Positions 46,110-54,211 of a DNA stretch of 64,000 nucleotides are shown here, piece after piece. Made by a program: the position numbers and the translations under genes. Source of the DNA: SCUB01 sp041918675 (lineage in GTDB: Bacteria > Pseudomonadota > Alphaproteobacteria > Rhizobiales > Xanthobacteraceae); NCBI GenBank assembly GCA_041918675.1, contig JAYRVF010000015.1, forward strand, positions 62,001 to 126,000. Reading direction: 5' to 3'. Below the pieces are notes generated by a model that did no database searches, was not told the origin of the DNA, and was given only the letters and a program-made list of their open reading frames with translations. The stretch's first letter is position 1, and every line of letters begins with the position of its first letter.

Positions 46110-47090
46110 ATGGCCAAGGCGCGTCAACGTCCCCGCATCGGCCTCGCGCTCGGCAGCGGATCGGCGCGCGGCTGGGCCCATATCGGCATCATCGACTCGC
46201 TCGTGAAGGCGGGCATCGAACCCGACATCGTCTGCGGCACGTCGATCGGCGCGCTGGTGGGCGCGGCCTATGTCACCGGGCAACTGACGCGGCTCAGGGA
46301 ATGGGCGGAGGCGATCACCTGGCGCGAGATCGTCGGCCTGCTCGACATCCGCCTGACCGGCGGCGGCCTCATCGACGGTCGTCTCATCGTCGAATTTCTC
46401 GCCGGACTCGGCATCTCCGGTCCGATCGAGGCGTCGGCGAAAACCTTCGCCGCGATCGCGACCGATCTCGAAACCGGACGCGAGATCTGGCTGCGGGAAG
46501 GACCGATCACGCAGGCCGTGCGCGCGTCGATCTCGCTGCCCGGCATCTTCAGCCCGGCGCGGATGAACAACCGATGGCTCGTCGACGGCGGTCTCGTCAA
46601 TCCCGTTCCGGTCTCGCTCTGCCGCGCGCTCGGCGCCGACATCATCATCGCGGTCAATCTCAACGGCGAACTCGTCGGACGTCATCTCGTCGTGCAGGCC
46701 GATGGCGGAGAGTCCGACGACTTCGCCACCGCCCGCGGCGAGCTGATCAAAAGCCTGATGGTGCACCTGCCGCACGGCATCAAGGATCAGGTCGCCAACA
46801 TCGCGCCGCGATTGCTGCGAACCTCGGCGGCGACGCCCGGCTATTTCGACGTGCTGTCATCCTCGCTCGACATCATGCAGGACCAAATCACGCGCACGCG
46901 GCTCGCCGGCGAACCGCCGCACATCATGATGCTGCCCCGCCTGCGCGACATCGGCTTGATGGAATTCAACCGCGCGCATGAAGCGATCGCGGAAGGGCGA
47001 ATGTGTTTTGAACAGGCGGTGCCGAGTTTAAAAATCTATTTTCCCGCGTTCGATGCGCCGCAAAAAAATATTCGAACTACAGATTCCTGA
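46110..47090 (+). CDS. Patatin-like phospholipase (RssA-like)
   Basis: A 326-residue cytosolic serine hydrolase. The oxyanion-hole glycine loop is LALGSGSARGWAHIG (residues 12-26). The nucleophile is S45 in GTSIGALVGA, and the catalytic Asp lies in VDGGLVNPVPV. These match the NTE/patatin family, RssA subgroup, which includes many enzymes of unknown lipid substrate. I choose the ATG at 46110 with CCGGAGGAAG just upstream, although the frame is open from 46026. The C-terminal ~40 residues (AVPSLKIYFPAFDAPQ) are Lys/Phe-rich and less conserved. Confidence 0.88.
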   Translation: MAKARQRPRIGLALGSGSARGWAHIGIIDSLVKAGIEPDIVCGTSIGALVGAAYVTGQLTRLREWAEAITWREIVGLLDIRLTGGGLIDGRLIVEFLAGLGISGPIEASAKTFAAIATDLETGREIWLREGPITQAVRASISLPGIFSPARMNNRWLVDGGLVNPVPVSLCRALGADIIIAVNLNGELVGRHLVVQADGGESDDFATARGELIKSLMVHLPHGIKDQVANIAPRLLRTSAATPGYFDVLSSSLDIMQDQITRTRLAGEPPHIMMLPRLRDIGLMEFNRAHEAIAEGRMCFEQAVPSLKIYFPAFDAPQKNIRTTDS

Positions 47091-47479
47091 AATTACGAAG
47101 ATAAATTTTCTTCGCGCCTTGTGCGTCGCAATAATTCGCACACGCAGCAATGCGCCTGATTTCGTCCGGGCGCGAATTTTTAGTTGATATATGTCGTCCA
47201 GCGACCCCCCTCGAAAGAATTATTTCAACAATGCCGATCGAAATGAAACTTCTTGACCGCCTGTAAGCCACCTTATTAAGTTCGGTCCGTTGTCGATGCT
47301 TGGCCTCCGCGCAATGTTCAATGATGCGGACGGTGCCGAGGATTGCTATGGATCAATTTCCACCGGCTTTCTTCGGGCTGAAACTCAACATCGGGCATCA
47401 GGAAACGCAATGCCGCCCCGCTCGTCTTTCCGCCCCGTCAAGGCGGACGCGGCGAGCGGAAGTGAAAGGGGGTCTTTCA
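47091..47479. other. Intergenic leader upstream of fccA
   Basis: 389 bases. The first half is AT-rich and holds a short hairpin CGAAGA/TCTTCG (47096-47101, 47109-47114) just after the patatin gene, which may be its terminator although no T-run follows. The promoter of the fcc operon should lie here; TTGACC at 47252-47257 is a candidate -35, but I see no good -10 partner. No sigma-54 type -24/-12 pair was found. Confidence 0.4.
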
Positions 47480-48073
47480 ATGCACTCATCTGTTCGCCGC
47501 CTCATGCAGGCCGGCGTGGCTATTGCCGCGCTCGGCCTTAGCGCGCCCGCCCTCGCCAATCCGCCGATCGAAATGGTCGCGGACACCTGCGCCGGCTGCC
47601 ATGGACCTGACGGATCGAGCAACGGCCCGGCCACGCCGACCATCGCGTCGATTTCGACCGACTACTTCATTCTGTCGATGAAGGACTACAAGTCGGGTCG
47701 CCGCCCGGCCACGGTGATGGACCGCATCGCCAAGGGCTATTCGGACGAGCAGATCACCGAGATGGCCAATTATTTCCAGAAGAAGCCATTCGTCCGCGTC
47801 AAGCAGGCGACCGAAGCCGACAAGGTGAAGTCCGGCAAGGCGCTGGCCAAGAAGTATTGCGAATCCTGCCACGAGGACGAGGGCCGCGTCGCCGAGGGCG
47901 TCGGCGTGCTCGCCGGCCAATGGCTGCCCTACATGCAGGACTCGATGCGCGATTTCCTCGCCGGAACCCGCGAGACCGAACGGCGCCAGAAGGCGAAGTT
48001 CGACGAAGTCGTCCGCGACAAGGGAGAGGCTGCCTTCCAGGACATCCTCCACTACTACGCCAGCGTGAAGTGA
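47480..48073 (+). CDS. fccA: Flavocytochrome c sulfide dehydrogenase, dihaem cytochrome subunit
   Basis: A 197-residue periplasmic dihaem cytochrome with a cleavable signal (AGVAIAALGLSAPALA). Haem motifs CAGCH (37-41) and CESCH (127-131) sit in two related cytochrome c halves, and length agrees with the ~21-kDa FccA of purple sulfur bacteria. It should take electrons from the FccB flavin and pass them to soluble cytochromes. I start at the ATG 47480, with GAAAGGGGG upstream; the frame is open further upstream but without a signal. fccB starts 18 bp after its stop. Confidence 0.88.
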   Translation: MHSSVRRLMQAGVAIAALGLSAPALANPPIEMVADTCAGCHGPDGSSNGPATPTIASISTDYFILSMKDYKSGRRPATVMDRIAKGYSDEQITEMANYFQKKPFVRVKQATEADKVKSGKALAKKYCESCHEDEGRVAEGVGVLAGQWLPYMQDSMRDFLAGTRETERRQKAKFDEVVRDKGEAAFQDILHYYASVK

Positions 48074-48091
48074 TCGGGGGAGGAAACAGCA

Positions 48092-49390
48092 ATGACCATG
48101 TCGAATTTCAATCGTCGTACCTTCCTCAAGATCGCCGGCGCCACCACCGCGACCGGCGTTGTCGGAGCTCCCTACATCGCTCACGGCGCGGGCCAGAAGG
48201 TGGTCATCGTCGGCGGCGGACCGGGCGGAGCGACGGCGGCGAAATATCTTCGCCGCGCCAATTCCGCGCTGGAAGTGACGCTGATCGAGGCCAATCCCGA
48301 GTACTACACCTGCTTCATGAGCAATGAAGTGCTCGCCGGCGACCGCAAGATGGAGAGCATCAAGGTCACCTTCGACGGCCTGAAGAAGCACGGCATCAAC
48401 ATCGTCCACGACGTCGCCGTCGGCATCGACGGGGCGGCGAAGTCCGTCGCCACCAAGGGCGGCAAGAAGTTCGCGTTCGACCGCTGCATCGTCTCCCCCG
48501 GCATCGACTTCAACTACGAGGGCGTTCCCGGCTACAGCGCGGCGTTGGCGGAAAAGCTCCCGCATTCGTGGAAGGCGGGCCCGCAGACCGCTCTGTTGCG
48601 CAAGCAGATCGAGGCGATGAAGGACGGCGAGAACTTCATCATGGTCGCGCCGCCCAATCCCTACCGCTGCCCGCCGGGACCGTATGAGCGGGCGAGCCTG
48701 GTCGCGCATTACTTCAAGAAGCACAAGCCGAAGTCGAAGGTGATCATCCTCGACCCGAAGGACGCCTTCTCCAAGCAGGGCCTGTTCATCGAGGCGTGGA
48801 CGAAGTTCTACGGCTACGGCACGCCGGAAAGCATGATCGAATGGATCCCGGCGGCGAAGGGCGGAAAGGTGAAGAAGGTCGACGCCGATGCGATGTCGGT
48901 GGAAGCCGAGTTCGACACCTTCAAGGGCGCCGTCATCAACGTGATTCCGCCGCAGAAGGCGGCGCAGATCGCGTTCGACGCCGGCCTGGTCGAGGGCAAT
49001 TGGGTCCCGGTGCAGAAGAACACCTTCGAATCGAAGAAGATGCCCGGGGTGCACGTGCTCGGCGACGCTTCGGACGCGGCGACGATGCCGAAGTCCGGCT
49101 ATTCGGCGAACTCCCAGGCCAAGGTCGCGGCCGCGGCGATCGCCGCGCTCCTGAAGGGCGGCCAGCCGGCGGAGCCGACCTACGTCAACACCTGCTACTC
49201 GATCGCGGGGACGGACCACACCTTCTCGGTCGCCGGCGTCTACAAGTTCGACGCCGAGAAGAACGCCATCGTCGAAATCCAGGGCTCGGGCGGCCTGTCG
49301 AAGGCCAACGCGTCCGCCGACGTGCGCAAGCGCGAGACGATGTTCGCCCATAGCTGGTTCAGCAACATCGTCGCGGACGCCTGGGGCTGA
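48092..49390 (+). CDS. fccB: Flavocytochrome c sulfide dehydrogenase, flavoprotein subunit
   Basis: A 432-residue FAD-dependent sulfide dehydrogenase. The N-terminus is a Tat signal (NRRTFLKIAGATTATGVVGAP), so FAD is inserted before export. The Rossmann motif VVIVGGGPGGATAAKYL is at 37-53. C74 in YYTCFMSNEV matches the Cys that covalently binds FAD in the Allochromatium enzyme. C193 (YRCPPGPYE) and C368 (YVNTCYS) match the redox-active disulfide that receives sulfide. So all key residues are kept. It oxidises sulfide to polysulfide/sulfur in the periplasm with FccA as partner. Confidence 0.93.
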   Translation: MTMSNFNRRTFLKIAGATTATGVVGAPYIAHGAGQKVVIVGGGPGGATAAKYLRRANSALEVTLIEANPEYYTCFMSNEVLAGDRKMESIKVTFDGLKKHGINIVHDVAVGIDGAAKSVATKGGKKFAFDRCIVSPGIDFNYEGVPGYSAALAEKLPHSWKAGPQTALLRKQIEAMKDGENFIMVAPPNPYRCPPGPYERASLVAHYFKKHKPKSKVIILDPKDAFSKQGLFIEAWTKFYGYGTPESMIEWIPAAKGGKVKKVDADAMSVEAEFDTFKGAVINVIPPQKAAQIAFDAGLVEGNWVPVQKNTFESKKMPGVHVLGDASDAATMPKSGYSANSQAKVAAAAIAALLKGGQPAEPTYVNTCYSIAGTDHTFSVAGVYKFDAEKNAIVEIQGSGGLSKANASADVRKRETMFAHSWFSNIVADAWG

Positions 49391-49406
49391 TCACCACGAA
49401 CACATC

Positions 49407-49437
49407 AAGGACCAGAGGGACAACCCCTCTGGTCCTT
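49407..49437 (+). terminator. Hairpin terminator after fccB
   Basis: A perfect 12-bp stem AAGGACCAGAGG/CCTCTGGTCCTT (49407-49418 and 49426-49437) with a 7-base loop begins 17 bp after the fccB stop and is followed by GTTGTCC, only moderately T-rich. It may end the fccAB transcript fully or partly, leaving the next two cytochrome genes with lower or separate expression. Confidence 0.75.
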
Positions 49438-49475
49438 GTTGTCCTCAATGTGCGTAGTTCGAGTGAGTTTCTGTC

Positions 49476-50042
49476 GTGATTGGCAAGCTTATCTGTCGGA
49501 TCATTCCGAAGACCATCGGCGGGTGCGCGATTCTCTTCCTCGCCGGAGCATTGGCTTTCGCGATCTTTTTCGGATCGTTCCAGGTCTTCGCTGACCGCAC
49601 CAGCACGCTCGAATTCTGCACGTCGTGCCATTCGATGGCGGCCGGTCCCTTCGCCGAATACAAGAAGACCATCCATTACAACAACCGCACCGGCGTGCGG
49701 GCGACATGCAACGACTGCCATGTGCCGAAGGAGTTCTTCCCGAAGCTCGTCGCCAAGGTTTGGGCCGTCAAGGACGTCTATCACCACATCCTTGGAACGA
49801 TCGACACCAAGGAAAAGTTTGAAGCACACCGACTCACCATGGCGAAACGCGTATGGGCCTACATGGGCTCGACGCAATCGCGCGCCTGCCGTAACTGCCA
49901 TGATTTCGAGGCCATGAATCTCGATGAGCAGGGCCGGCGCGCCAAACTCAAGCACCCCCAGGCCAAATTGGACGGCAAGCACTGCATCGACTGCCATAAG
50001 GGCGTTGTGCATGAGCTGCCGGAGGGGTACGAAGGCGATTGA
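49476..50042 (+). CDS. NapC/NirT-family tetrahaem cytochrome c
   Basis: A 188-residue membrane-anchored quinol dehydrogenase-type cytochrome, start GTG 49476. One N-terminal helix (GGCAILFLAGALAFAIFFGSF) is followed by four haem motifs: CTSCH 48-52, CNDCH 78-82, CRNCH 138-142 and CIDCH 170-174, with the family patterns CxxCHxM, TCNDCHVPKEFFPKLVAK and HPQAKLDGKHCIDCHKGVVH. NapC/NirT/TorC proteins move electrons between membrane quinol and periplasmic redox partners. No nap, nrf, tor or dms catalytic gene is adjacent; instead fccAB lies upstream and a tetrahaem cytochrome downstream. Confidence 0.92.
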   Translation: MIGKLICRIIPKTIGGCAILFLAGALAFAIFFGSFQVFADRTSTLEFCTSCHSMAAGPFAEYKKTIHYNNRTGVRATCNDCHVPKEFFPKLVAKVWAVKDVYHHILGTIDTKEKFEAHRLTMAKRVWAYMGSTQSRACRNCHDFEAMNLDEQGRRAKLKHPQAKLDGKHCIDCHKGVVHELPEGYEGD

Positions 50043-50105
50043 GTTCGCGCCCCCGAACCGCTGGCGCAGACGCGAACGAATTGCGAATAGCACAGGCTGA
50101 CGACG

Positions 50106-51449
50106 ATGTTTGGACGCTTGCTTCTTCCGGCCCTCATGGCCGGCCTTCTTCTTTCGGTCACCGCCGACGCACAGGTCCGATCCGGCGCGCAGGATAAGGC
50201 CGACGAACTCGCCTCGGTCGCCCGCGGCGGTCGTCTCTATGACGATTGGGGCAAGGAGCTCGGAACGTCGGCGATGCGCGTCGCCGAGCATTCGACCGAC
50301 AAGATGAAGGGCCGACCCGAGCGCTGCGTCGATTGCCACGGCTGGGATTATCGCGGCAAGGACGGCCCGACCGGCGCTCACGGCACGCTGACGCCGGTCA
50401 AGGGAATCCTCGCCGCGGCCGATATGCAGCCCGCGCGCATCAAGGAAATCCTCAACGACGTCAATCACGGCTACGGCGACTATCTCGGCGCCACCGAATA
50501 TGACGATCTGGTGGCCTTTATCACCAAGGGCCAGGTCGTCATGGACACCATGGTCGATCCGGCGTCGCGTTGGTCCCGCGGCAATGCCCTGCGCGGCAAC
50601 ACCTATTTCCAGACGATCTGTGCGAATTGCCACGGCAATGACGGGCAATTGATCCCCGATACGGAACCGCTGGGAGACACCGCCCGGGCCAATCCTTGGC
50701 GCGCGGTCCATACCCTGCTCAACGGTCATCCCAACGGCAATATGCCGGCCTTGCGCGTGCTCGATCGCGAGATCGTGCTCAACATGCTCTCCTATGTGCA
50801 GACGCTCCCGGTGCGCGACATCGCGGCATCCATCGTGCGGGGCGGACGGCTCTACGACACCTGGTACAAGGAAAACAAGCGCGACGTTCCCCCCGGCGTG
50901 CATCCCGCCTTCCCGGCGGCGCTCGCCAAGGGCATCGAGCCGCGGACGACTTGGCGCTGCAAGGAATGCCATGGCTGGGATTATCGCGGGTTGATGAGCG
51001 CGGACGGCAAGGAGGTCATGATCAAGGGCGTCAATGGACTTGGCAACGGCTCGATCGATGCCGTCATAGCGCAATTGCGCAACGCCACGCATCATCGCTT
51101 CGAGAAGCTCCTGTCGCTGCGCGATCTGCTCGACCTTGCGACCTTCGTCACCAAGGGCCAGGTCAACATGGATGACTACATCGATCGCAAGACGCGCAAG
51201 GCCAAGGGCGATCCAAAGGCCTATGCCGCTCACTATCAGACGGTCTGCGCCACCTGCCACGGCGCGACCGGAAAGGACGTGCGCACGATGCCTCCGCTCG
51301 GCCGCGTCGCCAATTCCGACCCCTACCGGGCGCTGCACGGCATCTTCAACGGCCATCCGGGCGAAGCGATGCCGGCGCTGCTGGCGTTCCCGCATGAACT
51401 GAGCGTGGGCCTGCTCGCCTACATCCAGACGCTGCCGATGCAGCGCTGA
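50106..51449 (+). CDS. Periplasmic tetrahaem cytochrome c built from a duplicated dihaem unit
   Basis: A 447-residue exported c-type cytochrome (signal LLLPALMAGLLLSVTADA). Haem motifs are CVDCH 74-78, CANCH 172-176, CKECH 285-289 and CATCH 381-385. The two halves (about 40-235 and 245-445) repeat the same order: RGGRLYDxW, CHGWDYRG, a FxTKGQVxMD segment, a second CxxCHG, then NGHPxxxMPAL and YxQTLP. The function is not known to me. Its place 63 bp after the NapC-type gene suggests it is the soluble redox partner of that protein or of FccA. Confidence 0.87.
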   Translation: MFGRLLLPALMAGLLLSVTADAQVRSGAQDKADELASVARGGRLYDDWGKELGTSAMRVAEHSTDKMKGRPERCVDCHGWDYRGKDGPTGAHGTLTPVKGILAAADMQPARIKEILNDVNHGYGDYLGATEYDDLVAFITKGQVVMDTMVDPASRWSRGNALRGNTYFQTICANCHGNDGQLIPDTEPLGDTARANPWRAVHTLLNGHPNGNMPALRVLDREIVLNMLSYVQTLPVRDIAASIVRGGRLYDTWYKENKRDVPPGVHPAFPAALAKGIEPRTTWRCKECHGWDYRGLMSADGKEVMIKGVNGLGNGSIDAVIAQLRNATHHRFEKLLSLRDLLDLATFVTKGQVNMDDYIDRKTRKAKGDPKAYAAHYQTVCATCHGATGKDVRTMPPLGRVANSDPYRALHGIFNGHPGEAMPALLAFPHELSVGLLAYIQTLPMQR

Positions 51450-51507
51450 TCGCCTGGGCGAGGCCGACGGCGAGGCGCGCGCCCGCCGCTCGTGATCGCG
51501 CCGCCGC

Positions 51508-52224
51508 CTACGATCGCGCCACCGCTTCCGGCACGCGCGCGCCGCGGGTCTTGAGCAGGGCGCGGTAGCGCTCCCACCCCTTCGGCGTCAGCAATCCGTG
51601 AGCGAACAGGTCGAAACCCTGCGCGATGTAATCATCGAGCGTGCAGATTTCCTTCAGCCGCCAATGCTTGAGCGCCCAGCTATGGGCGAACACCACGAGC
51701 TGGTAGGTGACGAGGTCGACATTGACCTCGCGCATCAAGCCCTCGTCGATGCAATCGCGCAGGCAGGCCGCGATCAGGTCGTTGGTTTCGAGCTCGGTCT
51801 TCTTGACGAGATGGCGCCGGTCCTCGGGCAGCGACTTGGTCGAGCGATAGGCGAGCACCGTCGCCGCGCGGCGCTGATCGACGACGCGGCAATAGGCGTC
51901 GACCGCCGCCCAGCATCGCTCCAGCCGATCGGTGAGACCATCGAGCGCGGCCGGGATCTCTTCCTTGTAGGAATCAAGAACATTGAGCAGCGCCAGCAGC
52001 AGCACGTCGTCCTTGTCGGCGACATACTGGTAGATCAGGCCGGGGCTGACGCCCGCCTTGCGCGCGATGTCGAGAATGGTGGTGCGGTGAAACCCGTTGC
52101 GGGAGAAGAGCTCGACCGCCGCCGTGACGATCTGGCCGCGGCGGCGCTTGACGAGCGCCTCGTCGGCGACCTGGCTCTTGATGCCCGAGAGCCGGTCTAA
52201 ATCCTGGTCGGATGGCTGAACCAT
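51508..52224 (-). CDS. TetR/AcrR-family regulator at the end of the SDR/crotonase operon
   Basis: A 238-residue regulator. The helix-turn-helix (VTAAVELFSRNGFHRTTILDIARKAGVSPGLIYQYVADKDDVLLLAL) starts at about residue 33, after a polar N-terminal extension. The ligand domain is unremarkable. It lies 87 bp downstream of an SDR gene on the same strand and is probably the last gene of that catabolic unit. Regulators in this position often sense the CoA-thioester intermediate of the pathway; this is inference from context. Confidence 0.87.
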   Translation of the reverse strand: MVQPSDQDLDRLSGIKSQVADEALVKRRRGQIVTAAVELFSRNGFHRTTILDIARKAGVSPGLIYQYVADKDDVLLLALLNVLDSYKEEIPAALDGLTDRLERCWAAVDAYCRVVDQRRAATVLAYRSTKSLPEDRRHLVKKTELETNDLIAACLRDCIDEGLMREVNVDLVTYQLVVFAHSWALKHWRLKEICTLDDYIAQGFDLFAHGLLTPKGWERYRALLKTRGARVPEAVARS

Positions 52225-52311
52225 TGTCTCCGCCTTCCATCTGTCGGTCCGCGCGCGGGCGCGCTTGCATTTCTCCGCCGGCGCGCGGACGCACCCCGCC
52301 CGCGATCGGCG

Positions 52312-53115
52312 CTACATCAAGCCGCCGCCGTCGATGACGATCGACTGGCCGGTGACGGCGGCCGAACTCGGCAGGCAGAGCCAGGCGACCGCGTCGGCGA
52401 CCTCGACCGGATCGACCAGCCGGCCCTGCGGATTGGTCGCCACGATTTCCGCGAGCGCGGCCTCGCGCGTGCGCTTCGTCTTGGCGACGATGTTATCGAG
52501 CGCGTCGCGCACGATGTCGGTGTCGGTATAGCCCGGGCAGACCGCGTTGAACGTGATCGGCGCCTTCGCGTATTCGCGCGCGAGCGCGCGCGTCAGCCCG
52601 ATGAGGCCGTGCTTGGCCGCGCAATAGGCCGCGCAATAGGCGAGCCCCGTCAGCCCGGCGACCGAGGCCACGTTGACGACGCGGCCGAAGCCTTGCTCGA
52701 TCATGCTCTTGACGACCTCGCGGCAACACAGAAACGCGCCGGTCAGATCGACATTCATGACGTCGTTCCACATCGCGAGCTCGGTGCGCGAAAATGGCGC
52801 CGCCTTCGCGATGCCGGCATTGTTGACCAGGATCGCGATCGGACCGGAGCGCGCGGCGGCGGAGGCAAATCCGGCCTGGATCGCGGCCACGTCGCTCACG
52901 TCGAAGGCCTCGGCGGCGATGCGCGTTTGGTGGCGACCGGCGAGCGAGGCGACGCTCGCTTCGAGCCTCGACTTGTCGCGGCCGGTCAGCGTCACGTCGG
53001 CGCCGAGCGCGGCCAGCTTGTCGGCGATCGCAAGCCCGATGCCGCGCCCGCCGCCCGTGACCAGCGCGTGTCGTCCAGCCAGCGGCTTTGCATCCGCGAT
53101 GCCCTTGCCCACCAT
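52312..53115 (-). CDS. SDR-family 3-hydroxyacyl-CoA dehydrogenase-like oxidoreductase
   Basis: A 267-residue classical SDR: TGGGRGIG at 20-27, NNAG near 98-101, and S151, Y164, K168. The start at 53115 has AAGGGAG upstream; the open frame beyond is not conserved-looking. The segment following the catalytic Ser (GLTGLAYCAAYCAAKHGLIGLTRALARE) and INFNAVCPGYTDTDIV-type region resemble SDRs of aryl- and acyl-CoA degradation clusters. It probably oxidises a hydroxyacyl-CoA with NAD. Its neighbours, a crotonase upstream and a regulator downstream, support this. Substrate unknown. Confidence 0.78.
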   Translation of the reverse strand: MVGKGIADAKPLAGRHALVTGGGRGIGLAIADKLAALGADVTLTGRDKSRLEASVASLAGRHQTRIAAEAFDVSDVAAIQAGFASAAARSGPIAILVNNAGIAKAAPFSRTELAMWNDVMNVDLTGAFLCCREVVKSMIEQGFGRVVNVASVAGLTGLAYCAAYCAAKHGLIGLTRALAREYAKAPITFNAVCPGYTDTDIVRDALDNIVAKTKRTREAALAEIVATNPQGRLVDPVEVADAVAWLCLPSSAAVTGQSIVIDGGGLM

Positions 53116-53356
53116 GATGCGATCTCCCTTGTGTTCTTGGTCGGGGTCCGGATCGGACGTCCGAACGCGACGGCGCGCGCATGCCGTTGTCCGCGCGTCG
53201 GCGCGGGTTGAGTCAGCCGGACGGCCACGACCGGCGGACACGCCCGAAATATACTTGTTCCGCCGCGACTGGTCCGCGCCCGCCACCGAGGACGGCACGG
53301 CGCGGACCGCCACTCTTCTCCAGCGCTTCCTCCCGCGCTTGGTCTTGCAGCTTGCC

Positions 53357-54175
53357 TTAATTGCCTTCGAATTTCGGCTGTTGCTTGTTGGCGAAGGCCA
53401 CATAGGCGCGGTGGAAATCCTGCGTCTGCATGCAGATCGCCTGCGCCTGCGCCTCGGCCTCGATGCACTCGCCGAGCCCGGCGCTCCATTCCTGCCAGAT
53501 CATCTTCTTGGTCATGGCGTGGCCGAAGGTCGGACCGTCGGCGAGGTTGTGAGCGAGCTTGGTGGCGGCGGCGAAGACCTCCTCGGGCGCGTGCAGCGAG
53601 TTGTAATAGCCGATGCGCTCGGCCTCCTCTCCACCCATGACGCGGCCGGAATAGAGCAGCTCCGCGGCGCGGCCGAGACCGACGAGACGCGGCAGCAAGG
53701 TGCACGCGCCCATGTCGGCGCCGGCCAGGCCCACGCGCACGAACAGGAAGGCGACCTTCGAACGCGCGGTGCCGAGGCGGATGTCGGAAGCACAGCCGAG
53801 CATCGTGCCGGCGCCGGCGCACACGCCGTCGATCGCGGCGATGATCGGCTGCGGACACGAACACATCGCGCGGACGGTGTCGCCGGTCATGCGCGTGAAT
53901 TCGAGCAGTTCCGGCATCTTCATCTTGGTCAGCGGGCCGATGATCTCGTGCACGTCGCCGCCGGAGCAGAAATTACCGCCCTCGCCGGTGATGACGATGC
54001 TCTTGACGTCCTTGGCATAGACCAGGTTCTGGAACAGGTCGCGCAACTCGCCATAGGAATCGAACGTCAGCGGGTTCTTCTTGTCCGGGCGGTTGAGCGT
54101 CAGCGTCGCGACCTTGCCCTCGACGGTCCAGAGGAAGTGCTTGGCCTTGTATTCGGCGGCCTTGAATTCACGCAT
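53357..54175 (-). CDS. Crotonase-superfamily protein with atypical active site
   Basis: A 272-residue enoyl-CoA hydratase/isomerase fold protein. The CoA-binding and oxyanion segments are present (NFCSGGDVHEIIG, then IDGVCAGAGTMLGCASDIR). Aligning by eye with hydratases, both catalytic Glu positions are replaced (Met at the first, Val at the second), whereas D154 in LAGADMGACTLLPRLVG falls near the catalytic Asp of 4-chlorobenzoyl-CoA dehalogenase. So hydrolase, lyase or ring-processing activity is as likely as hydration. A strong AAAGGAAAA ribosome site precedes ATG 54175. It is the middle gene of the SDR-crotonase-SDR unit. Confidence 0.8.
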   Translation of the reverse strand: MREFKAAEYKAKHFLWTVEGKVATLTLNRPDKKNPLTFDSYGELRDLFQNLVYAKDVKSIVITGEGGNFCSGGDVHEIIGPLTKMKMPELLEFTRMTGDTVRAMCSCPQPIIAAIDGVCAGAGTMLGCASDIRLGTARSKVAFLFVRVGLAGADMGACTLLPRLVGLGRAAELLYSGRVMGGEEAERIGYYNSLHAPEEVFAAATKLAHNLADGPTFGHAMTKKMIWQEWSAGLGECIEAEAQAQAICMQTQDFHRAYVAFANKQQPKFEGN

Positions 54176-54211
54176 GGAATTTTCCTTTCAGGTTCGGATA
54201 GAAACAAACGA

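Noticed and set aside
47260..47330. Sigma-54-like promoter (GG...GC) before fccA
   Set aside because: The GG and GC doublets are only 7 bases apart instead of 10, so the element cannot fit the -24/-12 class.
49476..51449. Reading the NapC-type and tetrahaem genes as part of a nitrate or nitrite reductase operon
   Set aside because: No NapA, NapB, NrfA or NirS-type catalytic gene is present nearby, and the tetrahaem protein's motifs do not match NrfA or NapB.
52604..52650. Apparent duplication giving AYCAAYCAAK at the active site of the SDR at 52312-53115
   Set aside because: The DNA shows a 12-bp direct repeat, but related SDRs have a segment of the same length before the catalytic Tyr, so this is probably convergent sequence and not an insertion.
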